Shown in pieces: positions 25,198-34,499 of a stretch of DNA of 64,000 bases; the stretch's first letter is position 1, and each line of letters begins with the position of its first letter. Below the pieces are notes generated by a model, which did not search any database, was not told the origin of the DNA, and was given only the letters and a program-made list of their open reading frames with translations. Source of the DNA: Shewanella denitrificans OS217 (lineage in GTDB: Bacteria; Pseudomonadota; Gammaproteobacteria; Enterobacterales; Shewanellaceae). The DNA is taken from positions 3,100,001 through 3,164,000 of the forward strand of contig NC_007954.1 of assembly GCF_000013765.1 (NCBI RefSeq), given 5' to 3'. Position numbers and translations under genes: made by a program.

Positions 25198-28170
25198 ATG
25201 AAAACAAGATTATTTACCAAAACCAAGCTTGCCACTAGCCTATCGCTGGTGCTTGGAGTGAGCAGCGTCTTACCTGTTCATGCCGCAGATAAGGCCAGTG
25301 AAGATAAAATTGAAGTGTTCCAAGTCACAGGTATTCGTGGCAGTTTAGTTAAATCTATGGATATCAAGCGCAGCTCCAATGGCATTGTCGATGCCATTAC
25401 ATCCGAAGACATAGGTAAATTCCCTGATGGCAACTTAGCAGAGTCATTGCAACGCATCTCTGGCGTGTCAATCGATAGAAGTAATGGTGAAGGCGCTAAA
25501 ATCACAGTTCGAGGCATGGGGCCTGAATTCAATATGGTGACCCTAAATGGTCGTCAGATGCCAACCGTAGGTGGACGCGCTTTTGATTTTAGCAACATAG
25601 CCACAGATGCTGTTAGCACGGTAGAAGTGTATAAAACCGCTAAGGCCGAATTACCCACGGGCGGTATTGGTGCTACGGTAAACATGATCACTGCACGCCC
25701 CTTCCAAAACCCGGGTTTGCAAGCCGTTGTGAGTGGTAAAGCCGTTCACGAAACCTCGGTTGAAGACAGGGGAAGTGAGCTAACACCTGAGTTATCAGGT
25801 TTATTTAGCAATACCTTTGCCGATGACAGCTTTGGTTTTCTTATTTCAGGCTCTTTCCAAGACCGTGACAACAGAGAAGAAACCGCAGGTGTCGATAACT
25901 GGATCCCGAACGTGGGTACAGGCACTGGCATAATTACTAATAACAACCAAAGAGCCGATGGTGCCAACTGGTATCCTCAAAACTCTGGATACACGATTAA
26001 AGACAACAGCCGTCAGCGTACCAATGGCCAGATTGTATTCCAATATACCCCCACAGACACACTCACCTCGACACTGGATTATACCTATTCAAAAGTGGAA
26101 ACCCGAGGTGATTTTGACTCCTTCGGTGTCTGGTTTAACAATGGCGGCTCTATTGTTAATGGCACTATCAATGAGCGAGGCACCTATACCCAAGTCGCCG
26201 AATCCGGTGGTGATTTTGCCACCAACGTAGGTCGAGGTGAAAGTGAAAAAGAAAACAAATCACTGGGCTTAAACATTGAGTGGCAAGCGACTGAAAATTT
26301 TGAGTTTACCTTCGATGCACACACATCTTCAGCCCTAGATAGAGGGGTGGGCCTAGGTAATGATGCCTTCTTAATTATTGGTAATACCTTCTGTAATTGG
26401 TGTGGCAGCACCCCAGGTGCGGGTCCAAGCACTGCGGCTATCGACGTCAAGAGTGCCACTTTCCCGGCAAGTGGTATTCCAATTTATGACATGACCTTTG
26501 TCGACGGTAATGGCAATCCTCAGGCAGGACTAACAGCCGCCGACATAGGTTCATTATTTGGCGGTGCAACTCAAGATAGCAGCGAAAATGACATGGACCA
26601 ATTCCAGCTAAAAGGGAAATGGCTCAATAGCGGTAACGGCTCCCTGGTCAGCATCGACTTTGGTGTCGCCAGAACCGAGCAATCATTTAAAAACACCAAA
26701 GCTTATTCAGGTTTATTACCTGCAGGCTGGTGGAACTGGTCGGCGCAATATTGGCCAGATGAGTTATGGTCACAGGGCAGCACCAATGGCTTATTAAACG
26801 CCTTTGGCAACAGCGGTAATATCACTCAAGGTTCATACTACAGAGCCGATTTCGACACTATCTTGCACGGTTATGAAACCATCACTGATACCTTTGCTTC
26901 TTGCTGCTTCAATGAATCTTGGCCCGATGAGTTCAAAAATGCCGATGGTACAGGTAAGTTTTGGGCAGGCAGTAATGATTCAGATGCGCGAGTTAATGAA
27001 GTGGTCACTTCGGCTTTCACGCAATTAACATTCGAAGATGAATTCAATGGCATGCCGATAAACCTAGTGACAGGTCTTAGGTACGAAGAAGCTAAAATAT
27101 CATCTCAAGGACTTGAGACCCCTGCAACTAACGTGATTTGGTCAGGTGGTAACGAGTTTGTTTACGAATTCGGCGAAGCTGCATTCTCTGACGGTGAAGC
27201 GACCACTAAGCAATTTCTACCTAGCTTAGACATAAGCTTAACTGTCACGGACGATCTTATTACTCGTTTCTCCTTTGCTCGCTCTTTGACTAGACCTAAC
27301 ATAGGTGATTTACGCTCAACCACCGATTTTGCCGGTTCTCCCAAAGTCGGTCAGCGAAAAATTGTTTCCGGCAACCCTGGCTTAAGCCCCTATATTGCAG
27401 ATAACTTCGATTTATCGGCCGAGTACTATTACGCAGAAGGCAGTTACGTTTCAGTAGGTTACTTCAAGAAAATTGTTGATAACTTCCTTGTTAAATCAAG
27501 CTCTAAAGTGGAAATTGATGGCATAAGAGACGTATACGCAGGCCCTAGGGCTGAAGAAGCCCGTGCTCAACTCGTCGCTGAGGGGCTGCAAGCCACAGAT
27601 CCTAATGTGTTTGCACGCATTAACGAGAATATGGGCATTACTGATCTAACTACCCCAATACGTCCTAATGACGACGACCCTTTGGCCGTGTTTGATAGAA
27701 CTGGGGTGACCAATGGTGAGACGGCTAACCTGTTCGGCTGGGAAATTGCAGCCCAGCATTTATTCGGTGACTCAGGTTTTGGCGCTATGGTGAATGCCAC
27801 CTTCGTTAATGGTGACGTGGAAGCTGACCCAGATGCCATCGAACAAGAGTTTGCCCTACCCGGCATGAGCGATTCGGCTAACGTTTCAATGTTTTATCAA
27901 AATGAACAGTGGTCGGCACGGGTATCTTACAATTGGCGCGATCAGTTCTTCAGCGGTTTAGATCAACACGGTTCACCGGTTTATACTGAGGCTTACTCTC
28001 AAGTGGATGCAAACGTAAGTTACGCCATCACAGAAAACTTCACGGTATTTGCCGAAGCGCTTAACCTAACCGAAGAAACCCAGCGCTCTTTTGTGCGTTA
28101 TGAAGAGCAACTGCTTAGGGCAAATCAGTATGGTGCTCGATATAACTTAGGCATGAGATACAAGTTTTAA
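25198..28170 (+). CDS. TonB-dependent receptor, glycan-uptake type
   Basis: 990 residues. A signal peptide ends near LPVHA-ADK. The plug domain starts near residue 45 (IRGSLVKSMDIKRSSNGIVDAI) and contains GKFPDGNLAESLQRISGVSI and GPEFNMVTLNGRQMP, typical of the large gammaproteobacterial carbohydrate receptors. The barrel runs to a C-terminal NQYGARYNLGMRYKF ending in Phe, the outer membrane insertion signal. It should import beta-glucan oligosaccharides across the outer membrane using TonB energy. Its promoter region has two LacI-type operators, and a strong bidirectional terminator follows. Confidence 0.93.
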   Translation: MKTRLFTKTKLATSLSLVLGVSSVLPVHAADKASEDKIEVFQVTGIRGSLVKSMDIKRSSNGIVDAITSEDIGKFPDGNLAESLQRISGVSIDRSNGEGAKITVRGMGPEFNMVTLNGRQMPTVGGRAFDFSNIATDAVSTVEVYKTAKAELPTGGIGATVNMITARPFQNPGLQAVVSGKAVHETSVEDRGSELTPELSGLFSNTFADDSFGFLISGSFQDRDNREETAGVDNWIPNVGTGTGIITNNNQRADGANWYPQNSGYTIKDNSRQRTNGQIVFQYTPTDTLTSTLDYTYSKVETRGDFDSFGVWFNNGGSIVNGTINERGTYTQVAESGGDFATNVGRGESEKENKSLGLNIEWQATENFEFTFDAHTSSALDRGVGLGNDAFLIIGNTFCNWCGSTPGAGPSTAAIDVKSATFPASGIPIYDMTFVDGNGNPQAGLTAADIGSLFGGATQDSSENDMDQFQLKGKWLNSGNGSLVSIDFGVARTEQSFKNTKAYSGLLPAGWWNWSAQYWPDELWSQGSTNGLLNAFGNSGNITQGSYYRADFDTILHGYETITDTFASCCFNESWPDEFKNADGTGKFWAGSNDSDARVNEVVTSAFTQLTFEDEFNGMPINLVTGLRYEEAKISSQGLETPATNVIWSGGNEFVYEFGEAAFSDGEATTKQFLPSLDISLTVTDDLITRFSFARSLTRPNIGDLRSTTDFAGSPKVGQRKIVSGNPGLSPYIADNFDLSAEYYYAEGSYVSVGYFKKIVDNFLVKSSSKVEIDGIRDVYAGPRAEEARAQLVAEGLQATDPNVFARINENMGITDLTTPIRPNDDDPLAVFDRTGVTNGETANLFGWEIAAQHLFGDSGFGAMVNATFVNGDVEADPDAIEQEFALPGMSDSANVSMFYQNEQWSARVSYNWRDQFFSGLDQHGSPVYTEAYSQVDANVSYAITENFTVFAEALNLTEETQRSFVRYEEQLLRANQYGARYNLGMRYKF

Positions 28171-28233
28171 TCCTAGCCTGTCAATAGATGGCCACTGAAT
28201 GAGATTGCTAGTGGATAAGCGAGCTCAAGGGTG

Positions 28234-28270
28234 AAAAAAAGCAGCGACCTAATAAGTCGCTGCTTTTGTA
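28234..28270. terminator. Bidirectional terminator, TonB receptor / cysQ
   Basis: AAAAGCAGCGAC (28237-28248) pairs with GTCGCTGCTTTT (28256-28267) around a 7-base loop, with A-run before and T-run after. It separates two convergent genes. Confidence 0.88.
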
Positions 28271-28309
28271 TTACTCACCACTCAAGATAGTTAACCCTGC
28301 TCAAGATAG

Positions 28310-29125
28310 TTAAATCTCGTTTTTAGCAAACCAAGCCTTTGATGCAGCAATAAAATAAGGATTTAAAATATTCTCTTTGCTGTTGTAGTTAAGGGCATCG
28401 CCCTCAGGGTAGCGCAGCACAAGGCCACCAGCGGCTTCTAATACCGCCTGAGCTGCCGCTGTGTCCCACTCGCTGGTAAGCCCAAGCCTTGGGTACACAT
28501 CTGCCTTGCCTTCGGCCACTAAACAAAACTTAAGTGAGCTGCCAACGCTTTGCATCTGATGCTCGCCAATTTGAGCCAAATAGGCTTGCACATCTGGGCT
28601 AATATGAGATCGACTGCCTACTACTACCGGCACTGGGCTTAAAGGCCTTTGGCTAATATCGAGCACAGTCACAACCCCAGCGTGTTCACGCCAAGCGCCT
28701 TGTCCTTTAATGCCTGAATAACAAGTCTCGAGCACGGGGGCATGCACCACACCAACCACAGCTTGTCCTTGATGAATAAGGGCGATATTGACGGTAAATT
28801 CGCCATTACGCTTAATAAACTCCTTAGTGCCATCTAAAGGGTCAATCAGCCAATAGGTTTGCCACGCTTTGCGCTCATCCCATGAAATATCGGCGGCTTC
28901 TTCACTCATGATGGGCCACTGTGGAAACGCTTCGCCTAAGGCTGACACAATCAAATTGTGACTAACAATATCCGCCTCTGTCACTGGGCTTTCATCGGCT
29001 TTATTTTGCACCGAAAACTCAGCCTTGCCATACACGGCCATGATCCCATCACCCGCAACGTTGGCGATGCGCACTAAGCTTGCAAGCTCAGCCTCTGAAA
29101 AGGTGAAAACCGTCGCTGTTGCCAT
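28310..29125 (-). CDS. cysQ: 3'(2'),5'-bisphosphate nucleotidase
   Basis: 271 residues, inositol-monophosphatase fold. Metal-binding signatures are present: EEAADISW (about 69), WLIDPLDGTKEF (about 92-103) and SEWDTAAAQAVLEAAGG (about 217). CysQ removes phosphate from PAP and PAPS made during sulfate assimilation. The gene stands alone, convergent with the TonB receptor gene. Confidence 0.94.
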   Translation of the reverse strand: MATATVFTFSEAELASLVRIANVAGDGIMAVYGKAEFSVQNKADESPVTEADIVSHNLIVSALGEAFPQWPIMSEEAADISWDERKAWQTYWLIDPLDGTKEFIKRNGEFTVNIALIHQGQAVVGVVHAPVLETCYSGIKGQGAWREHAGVVTVLDISQRPLSPVPVVVGSRSHISPDVQAYLAQIGEHQMQSVGSSLKFCLVAEGKADVYPRLGLTSEWDTAAAQAVLEAAGGLVLRYPEGDALNYNSKENILNPYFIAASKAWFAKNEI

Positions 29126-29513
29126 TTACATCCCCTGTTGTTCTACATTGACTTGGGCGTGCTAAGTAAAACACGGCTTACACCGATTTCACTCTTAACT
29201 CGTCTGATTGGCTATTATGCCATTAGTCACCGATTAACAAGGGAATTTTTGGCTATGAGATATGCAAAAGCACGGTAATCATCAGGCTTTAGCCAGTCTA
29301 AGCCAAGCCAAGGTCACAGAGAAGAGACTCAAGCCGAGTTGCATTCGTATTCATAATGGGTCATTGGAAAGAATTCGCGGTTTTGGGATGTAGGGACACT
29401 GACTCCACGCCCCTCGGTCGTAAAGCTGCACACAAGTCCAGATCTGACTGGCTAACCCAGCCTTAGCTTCTAAGCTTTACTTGTGACTCATTGATGAACA
29501 CAAGGACTCGATT
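29126..29513. other. Spacer between cysQ and muramidase-like gene
   Basis: 388 bases with no gene or recognised RNA. No operator-like palindrome was found. Confidence 0.4.
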
Positions 29514-30092
29514 ATGGATAACCACAATATTGATTTCGATTTTATACATAACTTAGAGGGCTTTAGCCTTAAAGGCTATGTGCCAGACCCGACAATAAGC
29601 AAATCAGGCGTCACTGTGGCGTCAGGGTTTGACATAGGCCAATGCTCAAAAGATGAAATAACCAGCCATTTCCCTGCCGAACTTGCCGATAAACTACTGC
29701 CTTACGTGGGTAAAACAAAACAGGACGCCCTCGACTGTTTGTCTGACACGCCGCTTAAGATAACGGAGCAGGACGCAGTAGAAATAGACAAATACACTAA
29801 AGCTGCCGCAGTGGACCGACTGTGTCATTTGTGGCAAAAAGCTAACCCAAAACAACCCTTCGACGCCTTGCCCACCCCTTGCGCTACCATCATAGCCTCG
29901 GTGGCATTCCAATATGGTAACCTCGCCAAACGCACCCCTAATTTCTGGCGACAAGTCACCCAAGGTCAATGGCAACAAGCTTTAGCTAACTTGCGAAATT
30001 TTGGCGACAAATACGCCACAAGACGCAACAAAGAAGCAGACCTATTAGCTCATTGGCTGGGGAAAAATAACCCTATGAGTACCCAACATTAA
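29514..30092 (+). CDS. Pesticin-type lysozyme-like protein
   Basis: 192 residues with no signal peptide or membrane segment. The N-terminal HNLEGFSLKGYVPDP and SGVTVASGFDIGQ fit the T4-lysozyme-like catalytic region of pesticin: Glu15, Thr34 and Asp40 correspond to the catalytic Glu, Thr and Asp, and the six-residue Thr-Asp spacing agrees with pesticin (from memory). The C-terminus has ASVAFQYGNLAKRTPNFWRQV and RNFGDKYATRRNKEADLL, where FQYG and RR..EA are typical of these muramidases. Expected action: cleaving peptidoglycan. How it would reach peptidoglycan is unclear. No holin, immunity or secretion gene is adjacent. Confidence 0.7.
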   Translation: MDNHNIDFDFIHNLEGFSLKGYVPDPTISKSGVTVASGFDIGQCSKDEITSHFPAELADKLLPYVGKTKQDALDCLSDTPLKITEQDAVEIDKYTKAAAVDRLCHLWQKANPKQPFDALPTPCATIIASVAFQYGNLAKRTPNFWRQVTQGQWQQALANLRNFGDKYATRRNKEADLLAHWLGKNNPMSTQH

Positions 30093-30128
30093 CGTCATCA
30101 ACATAAAGCGCAAGCTATCGCACTCATG

Positions 30129-30160
30129 ACTGTCAGTCACAGTGAGTCATCACTGACAGT
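30129..30160 (+). terminator. Stem-loop after the muramidase-like gene
   Basis: ACTGTCAGT (30129-30137) pairs perfectly with ACTGACAGT (30152-30160), 36 bases after the stop. No T-run follows, so its role as a terminator is uncertain. Confidence 0.4.
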
Positions 30161-30239
30161 TAGCGACAGAAATAGCCAGTCTTGAGTGCATATACCAAAC
30201 GTATTAATTGGATGTAATTGACAGGAAAGCGGCTAAAAC

Positions 30240-30773
30240 CTAACGGCCAAGCCCTTGTTGCATGATCTCTAAACTCTGCAGTAACGTCTCAGCGTCATCC
30301 CTTAAGCCAAGCTGGTTTAGCAAGGTGCTAACACACTCGGCGGTGCACAGGCCATAGTCTTTTTGATTGCGCCGCAGCCGATAAACAGAAGGCCCCTTCT
30401 GTTCAATTAACACTTTAGTTAGCTCATGCAAATAGGGGCTTTGGTTATACATTTTCTGTGCTTCTTGCCAGGTGGCGTCCAATAAAATCAATCCCTCTGG
30501 CGGATTGTCATTGCCGAGATTGCCACTGCCGAGATTGTCACTGCCGAGCACCTTAGCCGAACAGATCGCCCCAACACCCGGGTAGACTAGTGCCCATGCC
30601 TCACTGGCAAGCTGAGCCAGTAACAGGCTGCAGGGCTGTTTGCGCTGCCAAACCACAGTGCGCACTTGCAGTGGGCTGTGTTCTGTCAGTAAAGCTGTGA
30701 CCAATTTCCCTGTGTTGCTCGGACGCTCAAGCTCTCTGCTGTGGGTGAGTAATACTAGGTTCATCGAGGCCAT
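30240..30773 (-). CDS. tapT: DTW-domain tRNA-uridine aminocarboxypropyltransferase
   Basis: 177 residues, shorter than E. coli TapT. The DTW domain is seen: LILLDATWQEAQKMYNQSPYLHELTKV, where DATW is the motif that names the family, preceded by LLTHSRELERPSNTGKL and VYPG. YRLRRNQKDYGLCTAECVSTLL is the other signature. TapT adds the acp3 group to U47 of tRNA. It begins ATGGCCTCGATG, so the start may be the fourth codon. The N-terminal cysteine cluster of longer family members is absent. Confidence 0.75.
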   Translation of the reverse strand: MASMNLVLLTHSRELERPSNTGKLVTALLTEHSPLQVRTVVWQRKQPCSLLLAQLASEAWALVYPGVGAICSAKVLGSDNLGSGNLGNDNPPEGLILLDATWQEAQKMYNQSPYLHELTKVLIEQKGPSVYRLRRNQKDYGLCTAECVSTLLNQLGLRDDAETLLQSLEIMQQGLGR

Positions 30774-30835
30774 TTTTTAAGCATAGGGTTCTTCAGTGGA
30801 GCCTCTTCAATACGCGGTTCTTCATTTTCATATCA

Positions 30836-32785
30836 CTATCCTTGAAGCAAATATTCTTCAGCTTTATCAATGTGATGTGTCTTACCCACTAAGAGTAATA
30901 TATCGTTTCTTTTCAGTTGCCAGTCGCTGGCAGGATTATCATATTCGGCGCCTTTACGGCGAACCGCCCTGAGTTCCACTTCCAAGCTAATCCAAGGAAT
31001 GTCGGCCAAGGTTTTCCCTACCGCGCTTGCACTACTGGTCAAGGTCACCGCATGGAGTAAATCTAAAGTAAAGTCAGTTTCAGTACCAGAGAAGAAGCCA
31101 TGCAGGTATTGATAATGATTGCGCCGCTCTGACTCTAAGCGCTTTAAAATTCGCGCTAGAGGCACCCCACATTGGTATAAGACTTGAGAGACCAACATCA
31201 GGCTCCCTTCCAAGGTTTCCGGAATAACCTGAGTGGCGCCCGCCGCTTTAAGTTCGGTTAAATCGCTGTCATCTCGGGTGCGCACCAAAATTTTTGCATC
31301 CGGCGCTAATTTGCGGCACAGGGCCAAGGATTCTTCCGATTGTCTCGGCTCGCAAAACGTCAGCACCACCATATTGGCTTGGCGAATGCCTATTTGTTTT
31401 AAAATCCCAAGCTTACAGGCATCACCAAAGTACACAGGCTCTGCCGCAGCCCGCGCCTCTGACACCCGAGTGGGATCTAAATCCAGTACGATATATGGCA
31501 CGGCTTCGGTTTTTAGAAAACGGGCAATGGTTTGTCCTACTCGGCCGTAGCCTAAGATAAGCACTAATTCTTGGCTATCACTGTGGGGCAAGTTTTCCGG
31601 CAGCATCTCTTGCCCCCCTTTATAATTGCCCTGCATTTTTTTAGCTATTTTCTGACTATTACGCACAAGCCAAGGCGCGACAGACATAGATAACACCGCA
31701 ACCATGACCAAAATGGTGCTGACTTGGTTTTCTAATAAATGATAATTCACCGCTAGTGCCAGCAGTACAAAGCTGAATTCGCCAACCTGAGCCAAGCTGA
31801 TGGCGGTACTCATGGCAATCTTAAAAGGCTCCCCAGCTAACTTTAATAAGCCATAAACCACCCCAGCCTTAGTGAGCACCACGGCCAATAAGATCAAAAT
31901 AATCTGCCACCAAAATTGCATCACTAAACCAAAATCCAGCAACATACCGATAGAAATAAAGAATAAGCCCATGAGTAAATCGCGAAACGGGCGAATATCT
32001 GCCTCAAGCTGACGCCGATACTGACTTTCACCTAGCAACATACCTGCAATAAACGCCCCCAGCGCCATGGACAAGCCAAGCCACTGAGTAAAAGCACCTG
32101 TGACTAAGGCCACCACTAAGGTCGACAGTACAAATAGCTCGTTTGAACGGGAGCGCGCCACCTCATCGAAGATCCTCGGCAGCACCCACTTGCCAAAAGA
32201 CATTAAACCGATAAAGGCTAAAATCCCCTTAAGTAGTCCCCAGGCAATATCGGCCGACCCTATGGGCGCACCATCATTGGACAATAGCGGCAAGACTATT
32301 AATAACGGCACCACAGCCAAGTCTTGAAATAACAGCACACTGACGGACAACTCTCCGTGACGGCGTCTAAGCCAGCCCTGCTCATTTAATAGTTTGAGTA
32401 CTATGGCGGTGGAAGACAGGGCGACCGCAGCACCAATCACTAAGGCCGCCACCCCATCTTGCCCCAACAATAATGCTGTGCCACCAGCAAGCACGGCGGT
32501 CACTATCATCTGTGCGCTACCCAAACCAAACACAGTACGGCGCATGGCCCAAAGTCTGGGCACGGAAAATTCAAGCCCCAAAGTGAACATTAACAACACG
32601 ACTCCAAGTTCAGCCACGGACTGCATTTGCAATTGAGTAAACCAATGAAAGCCACTGGGGCCACTGAGCACGCCCGTTAATAGATAAGCCAAGATAGGCG
32701 GTAAGCCGATGCGCCTGAGCAAAGCGATAGCAATAATGGCGATCACCAACATAGATAGGATCTGGATAAAGATACTGTGGTCCAT
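30836..32785 (-). CDS. Monovalent cation:proton antiporter-2 with RCK domains (Kef-like)
   Basis: 649 residues. Eleven to twelve membrane segments fill residues 1-385, with AALVIGAAVALSSTAIVLKLL and LAQVGEFSFVLLALA as CPA2 signatures. A TrkA-N domain follows (about 410-530) with the Rossmann motif GYGRVGQTIARFL, then a TrkA-C domain ending near 645. It should exchange K+ (or Na+) for protons under nucleotide control. The KefC regulatory details cannot be confirmed, so no symbol is given. No kefF/kefG partner is adjacent. Confidence 0.88.
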   Translation of the reverse strand: MDHSIFIQILSMLVIAIIAIALLRRIGLPPILAYLLTGVLSGPSGFHWFTQLQMQSVAELGVVLLMFTLGLEFSVPRLWAMRRTVFGLGSAQMIVTAVLAGGTALLLGQDGVAALVIGAAVALSSTAIVLKLLNEQGWLRRRHGELSVSVLLFQDLAVVPLLIVLPLLSNDGAPIGSADIAWGLLKGILAFIGLMSFGKWVLPRIFDEVARSRSNELFVLSTLVVALVTGAFTQWLGLSMALGAFIAGMLLGESQYRRQLEADIRPFRDLLMGLFFISIGMLLDFGLVMQFWWQIILILLAVVLTKAGVVYGLLKLAGEPFKIAMSTAISLAQVGEFSFVLLALAVNYHLLENQVSTILVMVAVLSMSVAPWLVRNSQKIAKKMQGNYKGGQEMLPENLPHSDSQELVLILGYGRVGQTIARFLKTEAVPYIVLDLDPTRVSEARAAAEPVYFGDACKLGILKQIGIRQANMVVLTFCEPRQSEESLALCRKLAPDAKILVRTRDDSDLTELKAAGATQVIPETLEGSLMLVSQVLYQCGVPLARILKRLESERRNHYQYLHGFFSGTETDFTLDLLHAVTLTSSASAVGKTLADIPWISLEVELRAVRRKGAEYDNPASDWQLKRNDILLLVGKTHHIDKAEEYLLQG

Positions 32786-33032
32786 CTATTCATGTACTCC
32801 TTGTCAATAAAATGACGACTTCGAGATTAGGGGAATCAGCTTGAATTAGCGCTAATTTTAACGGGGACGCTATTAAAGATAGCAACTATATAAAAAACAA
32901 CAAAAAATCTTTTTAGGCACAGTTATTGCTTAATAATCCATGTCGGCTGGCTTAGAAGCGAAAAAATGGCTTCATCGTCTAATCAATCGGGCCAGACCAC
33001 ACATTTAGATGTACCTTGTTGGAGTAAACACT

Positions 33033-33917
33033 ATGGATTTTGCCTTAGCAACACAACTGTATCCTGAAGAGTACTGGTATCAGTCTGACTCTTACCTCAA
33101 GGATGAGCCAGAGTTCGATCTGATCCAAGTCGTTCAGCAATTACATGCCAGTTTAGAGCCAAGGACAGTCTTTGCCTGCTTCGGCAAAGTCATCGGCCAA
33201 CATTTGCCTATCCAAGGCATTCAGCTTGCTGTCGAGCAGCAAAAGCTCAGCTGGGGGCGCCACCACGGCTTAAGCTTGCAAAGAAACCTGTGCCACAATG
33301 ACACTAACATGGCGTTTCAATACCAGTTGTCGGCCCCACTCACACCTTTACAGTTAATGCAGCTTGAGAAAATAGAACCACTGTTTGCTCTGCCTTTTAT
33401 TAATGCACTTAAATATCAAAAGATGGCCAACCAAGCCATGTTTGATGCATTAACGGGTTTAGGCAATCGCCATTACTATAGTCAATCTATCCTCAATGCC
33501 CTCGCTCGTGCCCAACGTAAGCATGGCAAGGTATCCTTAGTGGTGTTGGATTTAGACAGATTTAAAAATTTAAATGATGAATTTGGCCATAAGCTCGGTG
33601 ACACTGTGCTTATGGAGTTTGCTAAGGTAATCAATAAAGCAATTCGCAATACAGATCAAGCTTTTAGAATTGGTGGCGACGAGTTTGTCATTATCGTTCA
33701 GGGTGACGAAGACGCCGCAGGCATATTATGTCATAGGATCATGGAATTTATCCCCACCAACCCTTTGCTCAATCAATTTCAAGTGCAAACAAGTATGGGT
33801 GTTGCGGGTCATAAAAGTGCGCAAAACCCAGAGCAGCTTTATGAAATTGCCGATAAAGCCCTGTACAGCGCCAAAGCGGACGGAAGAAACGGCTTTAAAA
33901 TAGATAAAGCCAGTTAG
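33033..33917 (+). CDS. Diguanylate cyclase (GGDEF)
   Basis: Start set at 33033 (MDFALATQLYP) with GGAG ten bases before it; 294 residues. Residues 1-125 have no recognised sensor domain and no membrane segment. The GGDEF domain (about 130-290) begins DALTGLGNRHYY and has an intact active site FRIGGDEFVIIV. An RxxD inhibitory site (RNTD) lies five residues before GGDEF, so product inhibition is expected. It makes c-di-GMP from GTP in the cytoplasm. A terminator follows. Confidence 0.9.
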   Translation: MDFALATQLYPEEYWYQSDSYLKDEPEFDLIQVVQQLHASLEPRTVFACFGKVIGQHLPIQGIQLAVEQQKLSWGRHHGLSLQRNLCHNDTNMAFQYQLSAPLTPLQLMQLEKIEPLFALPFINALKYQKMANQAMFDALTGLGNRHYYSQSILNALARAQRKHGKVSLVVLDLDRFKNLNDEFGHKLGDTVLMEFAKVINKAIRNTDQAFRIGGDEFVIIVQGDEDAAGILCHRIMEFIPTNPLLNQFQVQTSMGVAGHKSAQNPEQLYEIADKALYSAKADGRNGFKIDKAS

Positions 33918-33963
33918 CACAGGTCTGTTAACGATCACAAAAGAAACAACCCGTTAACATAAC

Positions 33964-33990
33964 AAGCCACTGCTAAGGTGGCTTTTTATT
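33964..33990 (+). terminator. Terminator after the diguanylate cyclase gene
   Basis: AAGCCAC (33964-33970) pairs with GTGGCTT (33978-33984) and is followed by TTTATTG, a T-rich tail, about 50 bases after the stop. Confidence 0.75.
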
Positions 33991-34499
33991 GTCGACTTAA
34001 GCAATTTTCACCTAAAAAAGTGAAGTTGTAAGCTTGTTTATGTGAATAATAACCCGGCCGCCATATTCCATTTGATTATTACTTATTACCAATAGCATTA
34101 TATTTCAAATCAAAAATATGAAAAATGATTATATGCCGAATAACTAAATGATATTAAATACTTTTAAATAAAAAAACATTCAAGACTAACTGTTTTAAAA
34201 TCAAAATTTTCAACTGTTCCTGCAACTATCTATGGCTTATCAAGCAAAATCCTCCCCTCATTTGTTGTAATACATTTAGGTAGCAACGGGCCTTTTTCCT
34301 ACGACTTATGTCAAGCCTTGAAAATAACACTTGTCTTAAATTAGCAACTGGAACTAGAATCCAACTCGAAATAAAAATGCAACCTGATTGCAACATAATG
34401 GAAACATTAAGTTGGCTGGCAATGTTCGCTGACTGTAGTTGATGACAATAATTAACAGCAAGATTCTCCCTTACATTCCAAGGGACCTGAGGAACAAGC
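33985..34499. other. A+T-rich intergenic region before the M35 protease gene
   Basis: About 510 bases, very A+T-rich between 34040 and 34220. No convincing gene, repeat or RNA. A minus-strand frame overlapping 34226-34594 is a shadow of the protease start. Confidence 0.5.
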
